A DNA stretch of 64,000 nt from contig NZ_JAZHLI010000009.1 in NCBI RefSeq assembly GCF_036549475.1, forward strand, positions 1-64,000, in the 5' to 3' direction. Source of the stretch: Aurantimonas sp036549475 (GTDB taxonomy: Bacteria > Pseudomonadota > Alphaproteobacteria > Rhizobiales > Rhizobiaceae). The position numbers and the translations under genes were made by a program. The notes under the pieces were generated by a model, which worked only from the letters and a program-made list of their open reading frames with translations, was not told where the DNA came from and searched no databases. Every line of letters starts with the position of its first letter. Positions within the stretch are counted from its first letter, which is position 1. This document shows, in pieces, positions 40,285 to 49,002 of the stretch.

Positions 40285-41061
40285 ATGAGTGCCGCCATTT
40301 CCACCTCCGACCTGCCCATTCTGCTGGACGAGCGTGCCTGCGAGCGACGCGTCGGACTCATCCTTCTGGCCACCGACCAGTCCACCGAAGCGGATTTCTG
40401 CCGGATGGTCGCATCGGACCGGATCAACGTCTTCGGCACGCGCATCGAATTCGCCAACCCGACGACGACGGACAATCTGCGGGCGATGAAGCCGCGGCTC
40501 GCTGCTGCCGCCAGCCTTCTGCTGCCCGGCGAGGATTTCGACGTCATCTGCTTTTCCTGCACGTCCGGCTCGGTGTTGATTGGCGATGCCGAGATTGCCG
40601 CCGCCATCCATGCGTCCAAACCCGGGGCCGCAGTGGTCACGCCGCCCGCTGCCGCCGCCATGGCCCTGCGCGCTTTGAACGCGCAGAAAATCAGCGTTCT
40701 GACCCCCTATGTCGTGCCGGTGGGCGAGCTGATGGCCGACTATTTCCTCGAGGCCGGCTTCACGCTGGAAAACTTCACCTGCCTCGAAATTGAGGATGAC
40801 GGCGACATGGCGCGGATGTCGCGTGCCAGCCTCGTGGAGGCCGCCGTTGCCGCCACTGCTCCGTCCGCCGAAGCCCTGTTCATCTCCTGTACGGCGTTGC
40901 GTTCGGCCGCCGCCGTGCCCGAGATCGAGGCGCGAATCGGCCGGCCGGTCGTCACCAGCAATCTGGCGACGGTATGGGCCTGTCTGGGACATTGCGGTGC
41001 CCTCACCGCCCGGCCGGACGCCGGCGGCCTGATGGCCCTCCCCCTGCCCGCGGCCGCGTGA
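40285..41061 (+). CDS. eutA: Ectoine utilization protein EutA (Asp/Glu racemase-like)
   Basis: A 258-residue member of the Asp/Glu racemase/maleate isomerase superfamily. The two active-site Cys regions are visible: DVICFSCTSGSVLIG (near residue 95) and ALFISCTALRSAAAV (near residue 200). In eut loci EutA is needed for use of 5-hydroxyectoine and/or ectoine, perhaps acting on a hydroxylated intermediate together with EutB and EutC. ATG 40285 begins MSAAISTSDLPILLDE. First gene of the rightward operon; eutB follows after 4 bp. Confidence 0.87.
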   Translation: MSAAISTSDLPILLDERACERRVGLILLATDQSTEADFCRMVASDRINVFGTRIEFANPTTTDNLRAMKPRLAAAASLLLPGEDFDVICFSCTSGSVLIGDAEIAAAIHASKPGAAVVTPPAAAAMALRALNAQKISVLTPYVVPVGELMADYFLEAGFTLENFTCLEIEDDGDMARMSRASLVEAAVAATAPSAEALFISCTALRSAAAVPEIEARIGRPVVTSNLATVWACLGHCGALTARPDAGGLMALPLPAAA

Positions 41062-41065
41062 GATC

Positions 41066-42052
41066 ATGGGCATCGTGACGCTCTCCGAGATCGAGGCGGC
41101 AGCGGAGCGGATCGCCGGACGCATACGCCGCACCCCGATCGATCCTTCGCCCAGCCTGTCGGTGCGCGCCGGCGTGCCGGTGTATCTGAAGCACGAGCAC
41201 CGGCAGATTACCGGCGCCTTCAAGCTGCGCGGGGCGACGAACGCCCTGCTGCAACTGACGCCCGCCCAGCGCGCGAGAGGCGTGACCGCCGCCTCGACCG
41301 GCAACCACGGGCGCGCGCTCGCCCACGCGGCCGCCGCCGAGGGCGTTCGCTGCATCGTCTGCATGTCGGCGCTGGTCCCGCGCAACAAGCTCGACGCCAT
41401 CGCGGCGCTCGGCGCGGAGACCCGCATCGTCGGCCGCTCCCAGGACGAGGCGCAGGTCGAGGTCGACCGGCTGGTCGCCGAAGAGGGCATGGCCAATGTG
41501 CCGCCCTTCGATCATCCGGCCATCGTCGCCGGGCAAGGCACGATCGGGCTCGAGATCGTCGACGACCTGCCGGACGTCGACACCGTGCTGGTGCCGCTCT
41601 CCGGCGGCGGGCTGATCGCGGGCATCGCCGCCGCAGTCAAGGGGCGACGGCCTGGGGCCCGGGTGGTCGGCATCTCCATGCGCCGCGGTGCGGCCATGCA
41701 GGCGAGCCTTGCCGCCGGACATCCCGTGGAGGTCGAGGAACTGCCGACATTTGCCGACTCCCTCGGCGGAGGTATCGGCCTCGGCAACGACTGGACCTTC
41801 GAAGCGGTGCGCAGCCTCGTCGACGAGGTGGTGCTGCTCGACGAGGCCGAGATCGCCGCCGGTATCCGCCACGCCTATTTCGAGGAGCGGGAGATCGTGG
41901 AAGGCGGTGCCGCCGTCGGGATGGCGGCACTCCTCGCGGGCAAGGTACGGCCGCAAGGGCCCACCGTCGCGCTGCTGTCCGGCCGCAACATCGACATGCA
42001 GCTTCACCGCGCCATCCTCAATGGGGCCGACACTCTGGAGGAGGCTGCCTGA
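41066..42052 (+). CDS. eutB: Hydroxyectoine utilization dehydratase EutB (threonine dehydratase-like)
   Basis: PLP fold-type II enzyme, 328 residues. The Schiff-base Lys lies in TGAFKLRGATNALL near residue 55; the phosphate-binding glycine loop is VPLSGGGLIAGIAA near residue 175. Similar to threonine/serine dehydratases, but in this operon it matches EutB, proposed to remove the hydroxyl-derived group of 5-hydroxyectoine intermediates. Stop and eutC start overlap by one base (TGATG). Confidence 0.88.
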   Translation: MGIVTLSEIEAAAERIAGRIRRTPIDPSPSLSVRAGVPVYLKHEHRQITGAFKLRGATNALLQLTPAQRARGVTAASTGNHGRALAHAAAAEGVRCIVCMSALVPRNKLDAIAALGAETRIVGRSQDEAQVEVDRLVAEEGMANVPPFDHPAIVAGQGTIGLEIVDDLPDVDTVLVPLSGGGLIAGIAAAVKGRRPGARVVGISMRRGAAMQASLAAGHPVEVEELPTFADSLGGGIGLGNDWTFEAVRSLVDEVVLLDEAEIAAGIRHAYFEEREIVEGGAAVGMAALLAGKVRPQGPTVALLSGRNIDMQLHRAILNGADTLEEAA

Positions 42053-43044
42053 TGCCGCAGATGCGCATCCTCACCGAAGCCGAACTGCGCCGCCTGGTGC
42101 CGCTCGATCTCGAGGCGATCGCCGCCGTCGAGGGCGCCTTCGAGTCGCTGGCAACGAAGCCGGTCGCGATGCCGCCGATCCTGCGGCTCGACATTCCCGA
42201 GCATCATGGCGAAGTCGACGTGAAGACCGCCTATGTTCCCGGGCTGTCGGGCTTTGCCGTCAAGATCAGCCCGGGCTTCTTCGACAATCCCAAGCTCGGG
42301 CTGCCGAGCGTCAACGGCATGATGGTATTCCTGTCCTCCACCACCGGTCTGGTCGAGGCGCTGCTTCTCGACAACGGCTATCTCACCGACGTGCGGACCG
42401 CCGCGGCCGGCGCAGTGGCGGCGCGTCATCTCAGCCGGCCGGATTCGACAATCGCGACGATCTTCGGCGCCGGCGTCCAGGCACGGCTGCAGTTGACGGC
42501 GCTGACCCTGGTGCGACCCATCGCCGAAGCCCGCATCTGGGCCCGCGATGCCGGCAAGGCCGATGCGGCGGCGGCCGAACTCTCTGCCGAACTCGGCATC
42601 CCGGTGACCGCGATCGGGGACGGTGAACGCGCCGTCGCCGGCGCCGACATCATCGTGACGACCACGCCGTCCGAGAGGCCGATCCTGATGTCCGGTTGGC
42701 TCGCCCCCGGCCAGCACGTCACCGCCATGGGCTCCGACGCCGAGCACAAGAACGAACTGGACCCGGCCGCCATCGCAAGGGCCGACCTTTATGTCGGCGA
42801 CAGCCTCGCCCAGACCCGGCGGCTGGGCGAACTGCACCATGCGATCGAGAGCGGTGCGGTGGCGGAGGATGCGGCCTTCGCCGAACTCGGCGCCATCGTC
42901 GCCGGCCGCGCGCCGGGCCGCCCGTCCCCCGAGGCGCTGACGATCTGCGATCTCACCGGCACCGGCGTCCAGGATACCGCGATCGCGACCCTGGCCAACG
43001 ACCGGGCGGTCGCCGCTTCCGCCGGCACGTTCTTTACCAGCTGA
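42052..43044 (+). CDS. eutC: Ectoine utilization protein EutC (ornithine cyclodeaminase-like)
   Basis: A 330-residue member of the ornithine cyclodeaminase/mu-crystallin family. The Rossmann motif is ATIFGAGVQARLQLTALTLV near residue 145; substrate-side residues include KTAYVPGLSGFAVKIS near residue 60 and GSDAEHKNELDP near residue 225. In eut loci EutC acts with EutA and EutB on hydroxyectoine-derived intermediates. Position and order eutA-eutB-eutC-doeA-doeB are diagnostic. Confidence 0.88.
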   Translation: MPQMRILTEAELRRLVPLDLEAIAAVEGAFESLATKPVAMPPILRLDIPEHHGEVDVKTAYVPGLSGFAVKISPGFFDNPKLGLPSVNGMMVFLSSTTGLVEALLLDNGYLTDVRTAAAGAVAARHLSRPDSTIATIFGAGVQARLQLTALTLVRPIAEARIWARDAGKADAAAAELSAELGIPVTAIGDGERAVAGADIIVTTTPSERPILMSGWLAPGQHVTAMGSDAEHKNELDPAAIARADLYVGDSLAQTRRLGELHHAIESGAVAEDAAFAELGAIVAGRAPGRPSPEALTICDLTGTGVQDTAIATLANDRAVAASAGTFFTS

Positions 43045-43067
43045 TCCCTCCTGCGACAGGTGCATCC

Positions 43068-44249
43068 ATGCGTGAGCCGAGATTCAAGTTCACCCGCCCC
43101 GAATATGCCGAGCGTCTCGACAAGACCCGGGCGGCCATGGCCGAAAAGGACATCGAGCTGCTGTTCGTCTCGGACCCGTCGAACATGGCGTGGCTGACCG
43201 GCTATGACGGCTGGTCCTTCTACGTCCATCAGGGCGTGCTGGTGCCGCCCGAGGGCGATCCCATCTGGTTCGGCCGCCTGCAGGACGCCAATGGCGCGCG
43301 CCGCACGGCCTATATCGGCAACGACAACATCGTCGGCTATGCCGATCACTACGTGCAGTCCAGCGAGCGCCACCCGATGGATTACCTGGCCACGGTGATC
43401 AAGGACCGCGGCTGGGCGAACCTGTCGATCGGCGTCGAGATGGACAATTACTGGTTCTCGGCGGCCGCCTTCCTGTCGATGCAGACCTATCTGCCGGATG
43501 CCCGGTTCGTCGACGCGACCGGCCTCGTCAACTGGCAGCGCGCGGTGAAGAGCACGCAGGAGCTCGAATACATGCGCATCGCCGGGCGGATCGTCGGCGC
43601 CATGCACAGGCGCATCCTGGAAAAGGCCGAGCCGGGCATCCGCAAATGCGATCTCGTCGCCGAGATCTGGGATGTCGGAACCCGCGGCGTCGACGGCTAC
43701 GGCGGCGACTATCCGGCCATCGTGCCGCTGCTGCCGTCGGGTCTCGACGCCTCGGCGCCGCATCTGACCTGGGACAACATGCCGATGGAGAGCGGCGAAG
43801 GGACCTTCTTCGAGGTCGCCGGCTGCTACAACCGCTATCACTGCCCGCTGTCGCGGACGATCTTCCTCGGCAAGCCGCCGCAGGCCTTTCTCGACGCCGA
43901 AAAGGCGACGCTGGAGGGCATGGAGGCGGGCCTGGAAGCGGCCAAGCCGGGCAATACCTGCGAGGATCTGGCCAATGCCTTCTTCGCGGTTCTGAAGAAC
44001 TACGGCATCATCAAGGACAACCGCGCCGGCTATCCGATCGGCCTGTCCTATCCGCCGGACTGGGGCGAGCGCACCATGAGCCTGCGTCCGGGCGACCGCA
44101 CGGAGCTGAAGCCCGGCATGACGTTCCATTTCATGACCGGAATCTGGCAGGAGGACATGGGCATCGAGATCACCGAATCGATCGCCATCACCGAAACCGG
44201 CTACGAACTGCTGGCCGACGTCCCGCGCCAGCTCTTCGTGAAGGACTGA
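43068..44249 (+). CDS. doeA: Ectoine hydrolase DoeA/EutD (M24 peptidase family)
   Basis: Opens the ectoine ring to give N-alpha-acetyl-L-2,4-diaminobutyrate and related products. The 393-residue protein has the creatinase/prolidase layout: N-terminal domain (LLFVSDPSNMAWLTGYDGWS) and C-terminal pita-bread domain from ~residue 150. The usual dimetal Asp/His set of M24 proteases is only partly conserved, as expected for ectoine hydrolases, which act as non-peptidase members. ATG 43068 starts MREPRFKFTRPEYAERL. It is followed 3 bp later by doeB. Confidence 0.88.
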   Translation: MREPRFKFTRPEYAERLDKTRAAMAEKDIELLFVSDPSNMAWLTGYDGWSFYVHQGVLVPPEGDPIWFGRLQDANGARRTAYIGNDNIVGYADHYVQSSERHPMDYLATVIKDRGWANLSIGVEMDNYWFSAAAFLSMQTYLPDARFVDATGLVNWQRAVKSTQELEYMRIAGRIVGAMHRRILEKAEPGIRKCDLVAEIWDVGTRGVDGYGGDYPAIVPLLPSGLDASAPHLTWDNMPMESGEGTFFEVAGCYNRYHCPLSRTIFLGKPPQAFLDAEKATLEGMEAGLEAAKPGNTCEDLANAFFAVLKNYGIIKDNRAGYPIGLSYPPDWGERTMSLRPGDRTELKPGMTFHFMTGIWQEDMGIEITESIAITETGYELLADVPRQLFVKD

Positions 44250-44252
44250 GCC

Positions 44253-45260
44253 ATGCGGCAGGGCGACAATCTGGCACCCACAGCGGTGATCGCGACCGTC
44301 GACTTCCAGGCCGACGGCATCCAGCACGGCTTCCTGCGGCTGCCCTACAGCCGGGACGATTCGGCCTGGGGCTCGGTGCTGATCCCGATCACCGTCGCCA
44401 AGAACGGCAACGGGCCGACGGCGCTCCTGACCGGCGGCAATCACGGCGACGAATATGAGGGGCCGATCGCGCTGTTCGATCTGGCCCAGCGCCTGGCCCT
44501 TGAGGAGATCAGCGGCCGCATCATCATCCTGCCGGCGATGAACTACCCGGCCTTTCGCGCCGGCACGCGAACCTCGCCGATCGACAAGGGCAATCTCAAC
44601 CGCCTGTTTCCCGGCTCCCCGGTCGGCACGCCGACCCAGAAGATCGCCGACTACGTCACCCGGCACCTGCTGCCGATGGCGCATGTGGTGCTCGACTTCC
44701 ATTCCGGCGGCAAGACGCTGGATTTCCTGCCGTTTGCCGCGGCCCACGCGCTGGACGACACGCGCCAGGAGGAGGAATGCATCGCCGCCGTCACCGCTTT
44801 CGGCGCGCCCTGGTCGGTGAAGATGCGCGAGATAGACGCGGTGGGCATGTTCGACACTACGGTGGAGGCGCTGGGCAAGGTGTTCGTGACGACCGAACTG
44901 GGCGGCGGCGGGACCGCGACGGCGCAGAGCGCGCGCATCGCCAAGCGCGGCACGGCCAACGTCCTGCGCCATGCCGGCATCCTGTCCGGCGCGGTGGAGG
45001 AACGGCCGACCCGCTGGCTCGACATGCCATCGGACGACTGCTTCACCTTCTCGGAAATCGACGGGATGATGGAGCCGCTGATCGATCTCGGCGACGCGGT
45101 CCGCAAGGGCCAGCCGATCGGGCGGGCCTGGCCGGTCGATCGCACCGGAATGGCACCCTACGAATACACCGCCAAGATGGACGGCATCCTGGCTGCGCGG
45201 CACTTCCCCGGACTGGTCAAGGCGGGCGACTGCATCGCCGTGCTCGGCGTCACCGACTGA
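44253..45260 (+). CDS. doeB: N-alpha-acetyl-L-2,4-diaminobutyrate deacetylase DoeB/EutE
   Basis: Zinc-dependent deacetylase of the AstE/AspA family, 335 residues. Zinc ligands: H and E in TGGNHGDEYEG near residue 65 and H in VVLDFHSGGKTLD near residue 160; the succinylglutamate-desuccinylase fold segment AGTRTSPIDKGNLNRLFPGS is present. It converts the product of DoeA to diaminobutyrate, which DoeD and DoeC turn into aspartate. Last gene of the rightward operon; the convergent response regulator ends 22 bp away. Confidence 0.9.
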   Translation: MRQGDNLAPTAVIATVDFQADGIQHGFLRLPYSRDDSAWGSVLIPITVAKNGNGPTALLTGGNHGDEYEGPIALFDLAQRLALEEISGRIIILPAMNYPAFRAGTRTSPIDKGNLNRLFPGSPVGTPTQKIADYVTRHLLPMAHVVLDFHSGGKTLDFLPFAAAHALDDTRQEEECIAAVTAFGAPWSVKMREIDAVGMFDTTVEALGKVFVTTELGGGGTATAQSARIAKRGTANVLRHAGILSGAVEERPTRWLDMPSDDCFTFSEIDGMMEPLIDLGDAVRKGQPIGRAWPVDRTGMAPYEYTAKMDGILAARHFPGLVKAGDCIAVLGVTD

Positions 45261-45281
45261 CAAGGCCCGAAGCCGCCCGGA

Positions 45282-46013
45282 TCAGCCGACCCAGTCGACC
45301 CGCGTCGCGAAGACATAGCCGGCGCCGTAGACGGTGCGCACATGGGCGGGCTTCTTGGGGTCCTCGTCGAGCTTCTTGCGCAGCCGCGACACGCGCACGT
45401 CGACGCTGCGGTCGAAGGCTTCCTCGCCGCTGGCCGAGAACAGCTCCAGGAGAAAGTCGCGGCTGAGCACCCTGCCCTGCGCTTCCAGGAAGGCGCGCAG
45501 CAGCTCGGCGTCGGAGCGCGACAGCGGCTGCTCGGCGCCGCCCGGCGCACGCAGGGTGAGCGACCCGAAATCGGCGCGCCAGCCGGCGAATTCGGCCACC
45601 TGCGCCCGTCCGCCACCACCGTGGGACGACGAAACGGCCGTGCGGTTCCGCGACGTGCGGCGCAGGACGCTGCGGATACGGGCGGCGAGTTCCAGCGGCT
45701 CGACCGGCTTGGTCAGATAGTCGTCGGCGCCGCTTTCCAGTCCCTGCAACCGGTCGTCGAGCGCGCCGCGGCCGCTGACGATGACGATCGGCAGGCCGTG
45801 ACGGGCCAGCTCGTCCTTCAGCAGCGCCAGCCCGTCGCCGTCCGGCAGGCCGAGATCGACGATGCACAGATCCGGCGGCGCCGCGCCGAGCTGCCGGCGG
45901 AAATCGGCGATCCGCTGGAAGCTCTCGACTGCAAAACCCTGCTCGGTCAGCTCCCGCGCGAAGACCGCGGCGAGGTCGCGGTCGTCCTCCAGGATGAAGA
46001 TGCGCTCACGCAT
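45282..46013 (-). CDS. OmpR-family response regulator
   Basis: A 243-residue two-component regulator. Receiver domain: acidic pocket FILEDDRDL, phospho-acceptor D in DLCIVDLGLPDGDG near residue 52, and K in DYLTKPVEPLEL. The C-terminal winged helix runs from FGSLTLRAPGGAEQPLSRSD to VRTVYGAGYVFATRVDW, the usual end of OmpR-type DNA-binding domains. Lies downstream of, and in the same direction as, the hybrid kinase, so is its likely partner. Confidence 0.9.
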   Translation of the reverse strand: MRERIFILEDDRDLAAVFARELTEQGFAVESFQRIADFRRQLGAAPPDLCIVDLGLPDGDGLALLKDELARHGLPIVIVSGRGALDDRLQGLESGADDYLTKPVEPLELAARIRSVLRRTSRNRTAVSSSHGGGGRAQVAEFAGWRADFGSLTLRAPGGAEQPLSRSDAELLRAFLEAQGRVLSRDFLLELFSASGEEAFDRSVDVRVSRLRKKLDEDPKKPAHVRTVYGAGYVFATRVDWVG

Positions 46014-46052
46014 CCGTCGGCACCGTCGACTGTCGGGGCAATGTCGGCATCC

Positions 46053-48104
46053 TCACGATCCGGCCGTGAAGGCGACGACGATGGCGCGTCGCTCGAACGG
46101 CTTCTGCAGGACCCGCACGCGGGGTGACAGATCGGCGCCGACGCCGTCCTGGCCGAAGCCGGTCATCAGGACGATCCGCTTGCCCGGATGGCGGCACTCG
46201 ATCTCTGCGGCGAGATCGATGCCCGACATGCCGCCGGGCATGGTGATGTCGCTGAGCACGAAGTCGATGCCGTCGACCGCTTCCAGCAGCTGTAGCGCCT
46301 CGGCGCCGCTGCTCGCCTCGATCAGCCGGGCGCCGCAGCCCAGCAGATCGCGGCGCAGCACGGTGCGGACCTCCTCGTCGTCGTCGACCAGAAGGACGAA
46401 GCGGTCCCGCAGGCCGTCGGCATCGTCCGTGGCCATCTCGGCGGCCGATGCCGGGCCGCTGGCCTCCGGAGCGGCCGCGGCTGGCAGCAGCAGCGTGAAA
46501 CGCGTGCCCTTATCCGGGGCGGTCTCAAGCGTGATCGTGCCCTTCGAGGCGGTGACGAAGCCCTGCACCATGGTGAGGCCGAGGCCGGACCGTTCGGTGC
46601 CGGTCTTGGTCGAGAAGAAGGGCTCGAAGACCCGGCTGCGTGTGGCCTCGTCCATGCCGCGACCGTCGTCGGCGACGACGATCACGACGTGGCCGCTTTG
46701 TGCATCGGTCCCGGCCGAGACCCGGATCCGTCCGCCCGACAGGCAGGCATCCGCGGCGTTGACCACGAGGTTGATCAGGCTGGCTTCCAGCTGCGCCGGA
46801 TCGACGAAGGCATGCGGCGCGCCTTCGACTTCCACGGAAATGCAGGTCCCGTCATGCAGCGAGGGGCGAACCAGTTCGACGATGGTTCGGATCGTCTCGT
46901 CGATATCGACGACGGCCGGTTCCAGCGGCTGGCGACGGGCCACGGCCAGCAGCCGGCGCATCAGGTCGGCGCCGCGACGCGTGGCGCGGATCGCCGGCGC
47001 CAGCATCTCGGCCTGCAGCGCGGGGTCGTCGATCCTGGCGGCGAGCGGCGTCAGATTGCCGAGGATGATGGTCAGGAGATTGTTGAAGTCGTGGGCGATG
47101 CCCGAGGAGAGCTGGCCAAGCGTCTCCATCTTCTGGGCCTGCAGGAGCGCCGTCGCGGCCTCCTTCTCCTTGGTAATGTTCACCGTCAGGACGTAGAAGC
47201 CGCGCGGCGTGCCGTCCGAGTCCCGGTCGGGCCGCAGGAACGTCCGCGTATCGAGAATACGGCCGTCCGGGAAGGTGATCTCCAGGTCGAAATCCAGTGC
47301 CTCCCCGGTCTTGGCCCGGGCGAAGAAGGGCCGCACGCGCGCCATGGTGGCAGCGCTCAGCACCGCGTCGTGGCGTCGTCCGGGGATCGCCTCGGGCGAC
47401 AGGCCGTAGGCGCGGGCAAAGCGGCGATTGACGAAACGAAACACCTCGTCCCGGTCGAGATAGGCGATGCCGGCCGGCACCTCGTTGGCGATCAGCCGTA
47501 GGCGCTCCTCGCTGCGGCGCAGATCCTCGGTCTGGCGCAGCAGCCGCTGCTCCAGCCGCAATTCGCGCCGGCGCTGCTCGGTGATGTCGGTATAGACGGT
47601 GGCAAAGCCGCCCTCGGGCAGCGGCCAGCCGCTGACCCGGATGACGATGCCGTTGGGGCGCGTGCGCTCCAGCGTGTGCGGCTCGAATCGCCGTGCCGCG
47701 GCGACACGGTCGGCGACCATGGCCTCGATGTCGCCGTGGCCGTATTCGCCATGGGCCGCATTGTGGCGCACGATGGTCTCGAAATGCGTGCCCGGCTCGG
47801 CCAGGCATTCCGGCAGCCCGACCAGTTCGACCAGCCGGCGATTGGCGAAGACCAGCCTCAGATCCGGTCCGAACAGGGTGATGCCCTGGTCCAGCCGGTC
47901 GAGCCCGGCCATCAGCATGGCCAGCGTGCCCGCCTGCTCCGCCTCTTGCGCCGGGGCGCGCTCGCCCGTTTCGCTCTCTCCCAACGCCGCCATTCCTTCC
48001 CTGCGCCCGGCCAGCCTAGCAAGACGCAATCGCCAATGCATCTCTTGAAAAACTCTGGCAACAATTGCCTGCCAGCTTGCCATCTTGCCCTCGGGAGCGG
48101 GCAT
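46053..48104 (-). CDS. PAS-domain hybrid histidine kinase with C-terminal receiver
   Basis: A 683-residue cytoplasmic sensor kinase with no clear membrane segment. Domains: PAS (GLDRLDQGITLFGPDLRLVF, ~60-175), a second PAS (VPAGIAYLDRDEVFRFVNRR, ~205-320), HisKA box with the phospho-His in SSGIAHDFNNLLTIIL (~345), HATPase (NLVVNAADACLS, DDGRGMD, GLGLTMVQGF, ~440-550) and a C-terminal receiver (VLLVDDDEEVRTVL, D in LSDITMPGG, K in LQKPFERR). The start may be ATG 48104 or ATG 48083. It probably signals to the adjacent OmpR-type regulator; the stimulus is unknown. Confidence 0.88.
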   Translation of the reverse strand: MPAPEGKMASWQAIVARVFQEMHWRLRLARLAGRREGMAALGESETGERAPAQEAEQAGTLAMLMAGLDRLDQGITLFGPDLRLVFANRRLVELVGLPECLAEPGTHFETIVRHNAAHGEYGHGDIEAMVADRVAAARRFEPHTLERTRPNGIVIRVSGWPLPEGGFATVYTDITEQRRRELRLEQRLLRQTEDLRRSEERLRLIANEVPAGIAYLDRDEVFRFVNRRFARAYGLSPEAIPGRRHDAVLSAATMARVRPFFARAKTGEALDFDLEITFPDGRILDTRTFLRPDRDSDGTPRGFYVLTVNITKEKEAATALLQAQKMETLGQLSSGIAHDFNNLLTIILGNLTPLAARIDDPALQAEMLAPAIRATRRGADLMRRLLAVARRQPLEPAVVDIDETIRTIVELVRPSLHDGTCISVEVEGAPHAFVDPAQLEASLINLVVNAADACLSGGRIRVSAGTDAQSGHVVIVVADDGRGMDEATRSRVFEPFFSTKTGTERSGLGLTMVQGFVTASKGTITLETAPDKGTRFTLLLPAAAAPEASGPASAAEMATDDADGLRDRFVLLVDDDEEVRTVLRRDLLGCGARLIEASSGAEALQLLEAVDGIDFVLSDITMPGGMSGIDLAAEIECRHPGKRIVLMTGFGQDGVGADLSPRVRVLQKPFERRAIVVAFTAGS

Positions 48105-48180
48105 CGAAACGCGGACGCCCGGCGGAGGAGCCGGTGTTGCGCGGACAGGTTGGCGCCTGGCGTCGACGGGAGGATGGATT

Positions 48181-49002
48181 GTGACTTCAGGCGAACGCCT
48201 TCTGGAGGTCCGCGACGTCTCGCTGCGCTTCGGCGGTGTGCGCGCCCTCAGCGACGTCAGCTTTCATGTCGAGACAGGCGAGCTGTTCTCGATCATCGGG
48301 CCGAACGGCGCCGGCAAGACGTCGATGCTCAACTGCATCTCCGGCCGCTACCGGCCGACCGAGGGCGACGTTCTCTACAAGGGCGGCTCGCTCCTGAAGC
48401 GCTCGATCAACGACCGTGCCAGCCTCGGCATCGGCCGCACCTTCCAGAACCTCGCCCTGTTCGGCCACATGAGCGTCCTCGACAACATCCTGGTCGGCCG
48501 CCACCATCGCCTGAAGAACAACCTCTTCACCGGCATGGCCTACTGGGTCGGCGGTGCCCGCACCGAGGAACTCGCCGAGCGGCGCCGGGTCGAGGAGATC
48601 ATCGACTTCCTGGAAATCCAGCATGTGCGCGGCGAGCCGGCCGGCACCCTCTCCTACGGGCTCCGCAAGCGGGTGGAACTGGCCCGGGCCATGGCGATCG
48701 AGCCGGAGCTGATCCTGCTCGACGAGCCGATGGCCGGCATGAATCTCGAGGAAAAGGAAGACATCGCCCGCTACGTCGTCGCGCTGAACCAGGAGTTCGG
48801 CATGACAATCGTGATGATCGAGCATGACATGGGAGTCGTCATGGACCTGTCCGACCGGGTGATCGTGCTCGATTTCGGCAAGGTGATCTCCGCCGGCACG
48901 CCCGATCAGGTGCTGGCCGACGAGCATGTGAAGCGGGCCTATCTCGGCGAGGACGACGAGACGCTGGACGCGCTGGCGGCCGAGACGGGAGTACCGGCAT
49001 GA
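48181..49002 (+). CDS. Liv-type ABC transporter ATP-binding protein (LivG-like), acid-uptake cluster
   Basis: A 273-residue ATPase. GTG 48181 is chosen because GGGAGG lies seven bases upstream and the protein then starts TSGERLLEVRDVSLRFGGVR. Walker A GPNGAGKTSM, signature LSYGLRKRVELARAM, Walker B LILLDEPMAGMN, switch VMIEHDMGVVM. It opens an operon with the acyl-CoA synthetase, two permeases, binding protein, second ATPase and a PaaK-like ligase. Stop overlaps the ligase start (ATGA). Confidence 0.9.
   Translation: MTSGERLLEVRDVSLRFGGVRALSDVSFHVETGELFSIIGPNGAGKTSMLNCISGRYRPTEGDVLYKGGSLLKRSINDRASLGIGRTFQNLALFGHMSVLDNILVGRHHRLKNNLFTGMAYWVGGARTEELAERRRVEEIIDFLEIQHVRGEPAGTLSYGLRKRVELARAMAIEPELILLDEPMAGMNLEEKEDIARYVVALNQEFGMTIVMIEHDMGVVMDLSDRVIVLDFGKVISAGTPDQVLADEHVKRAYLGEDDETLDALAAETGVPA

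Noticed and set aside
42789..45263. 824-codon open frame on the - strand
   Set aside because: Antisense to eutC, doeA and doeB, whose motifs are clear.
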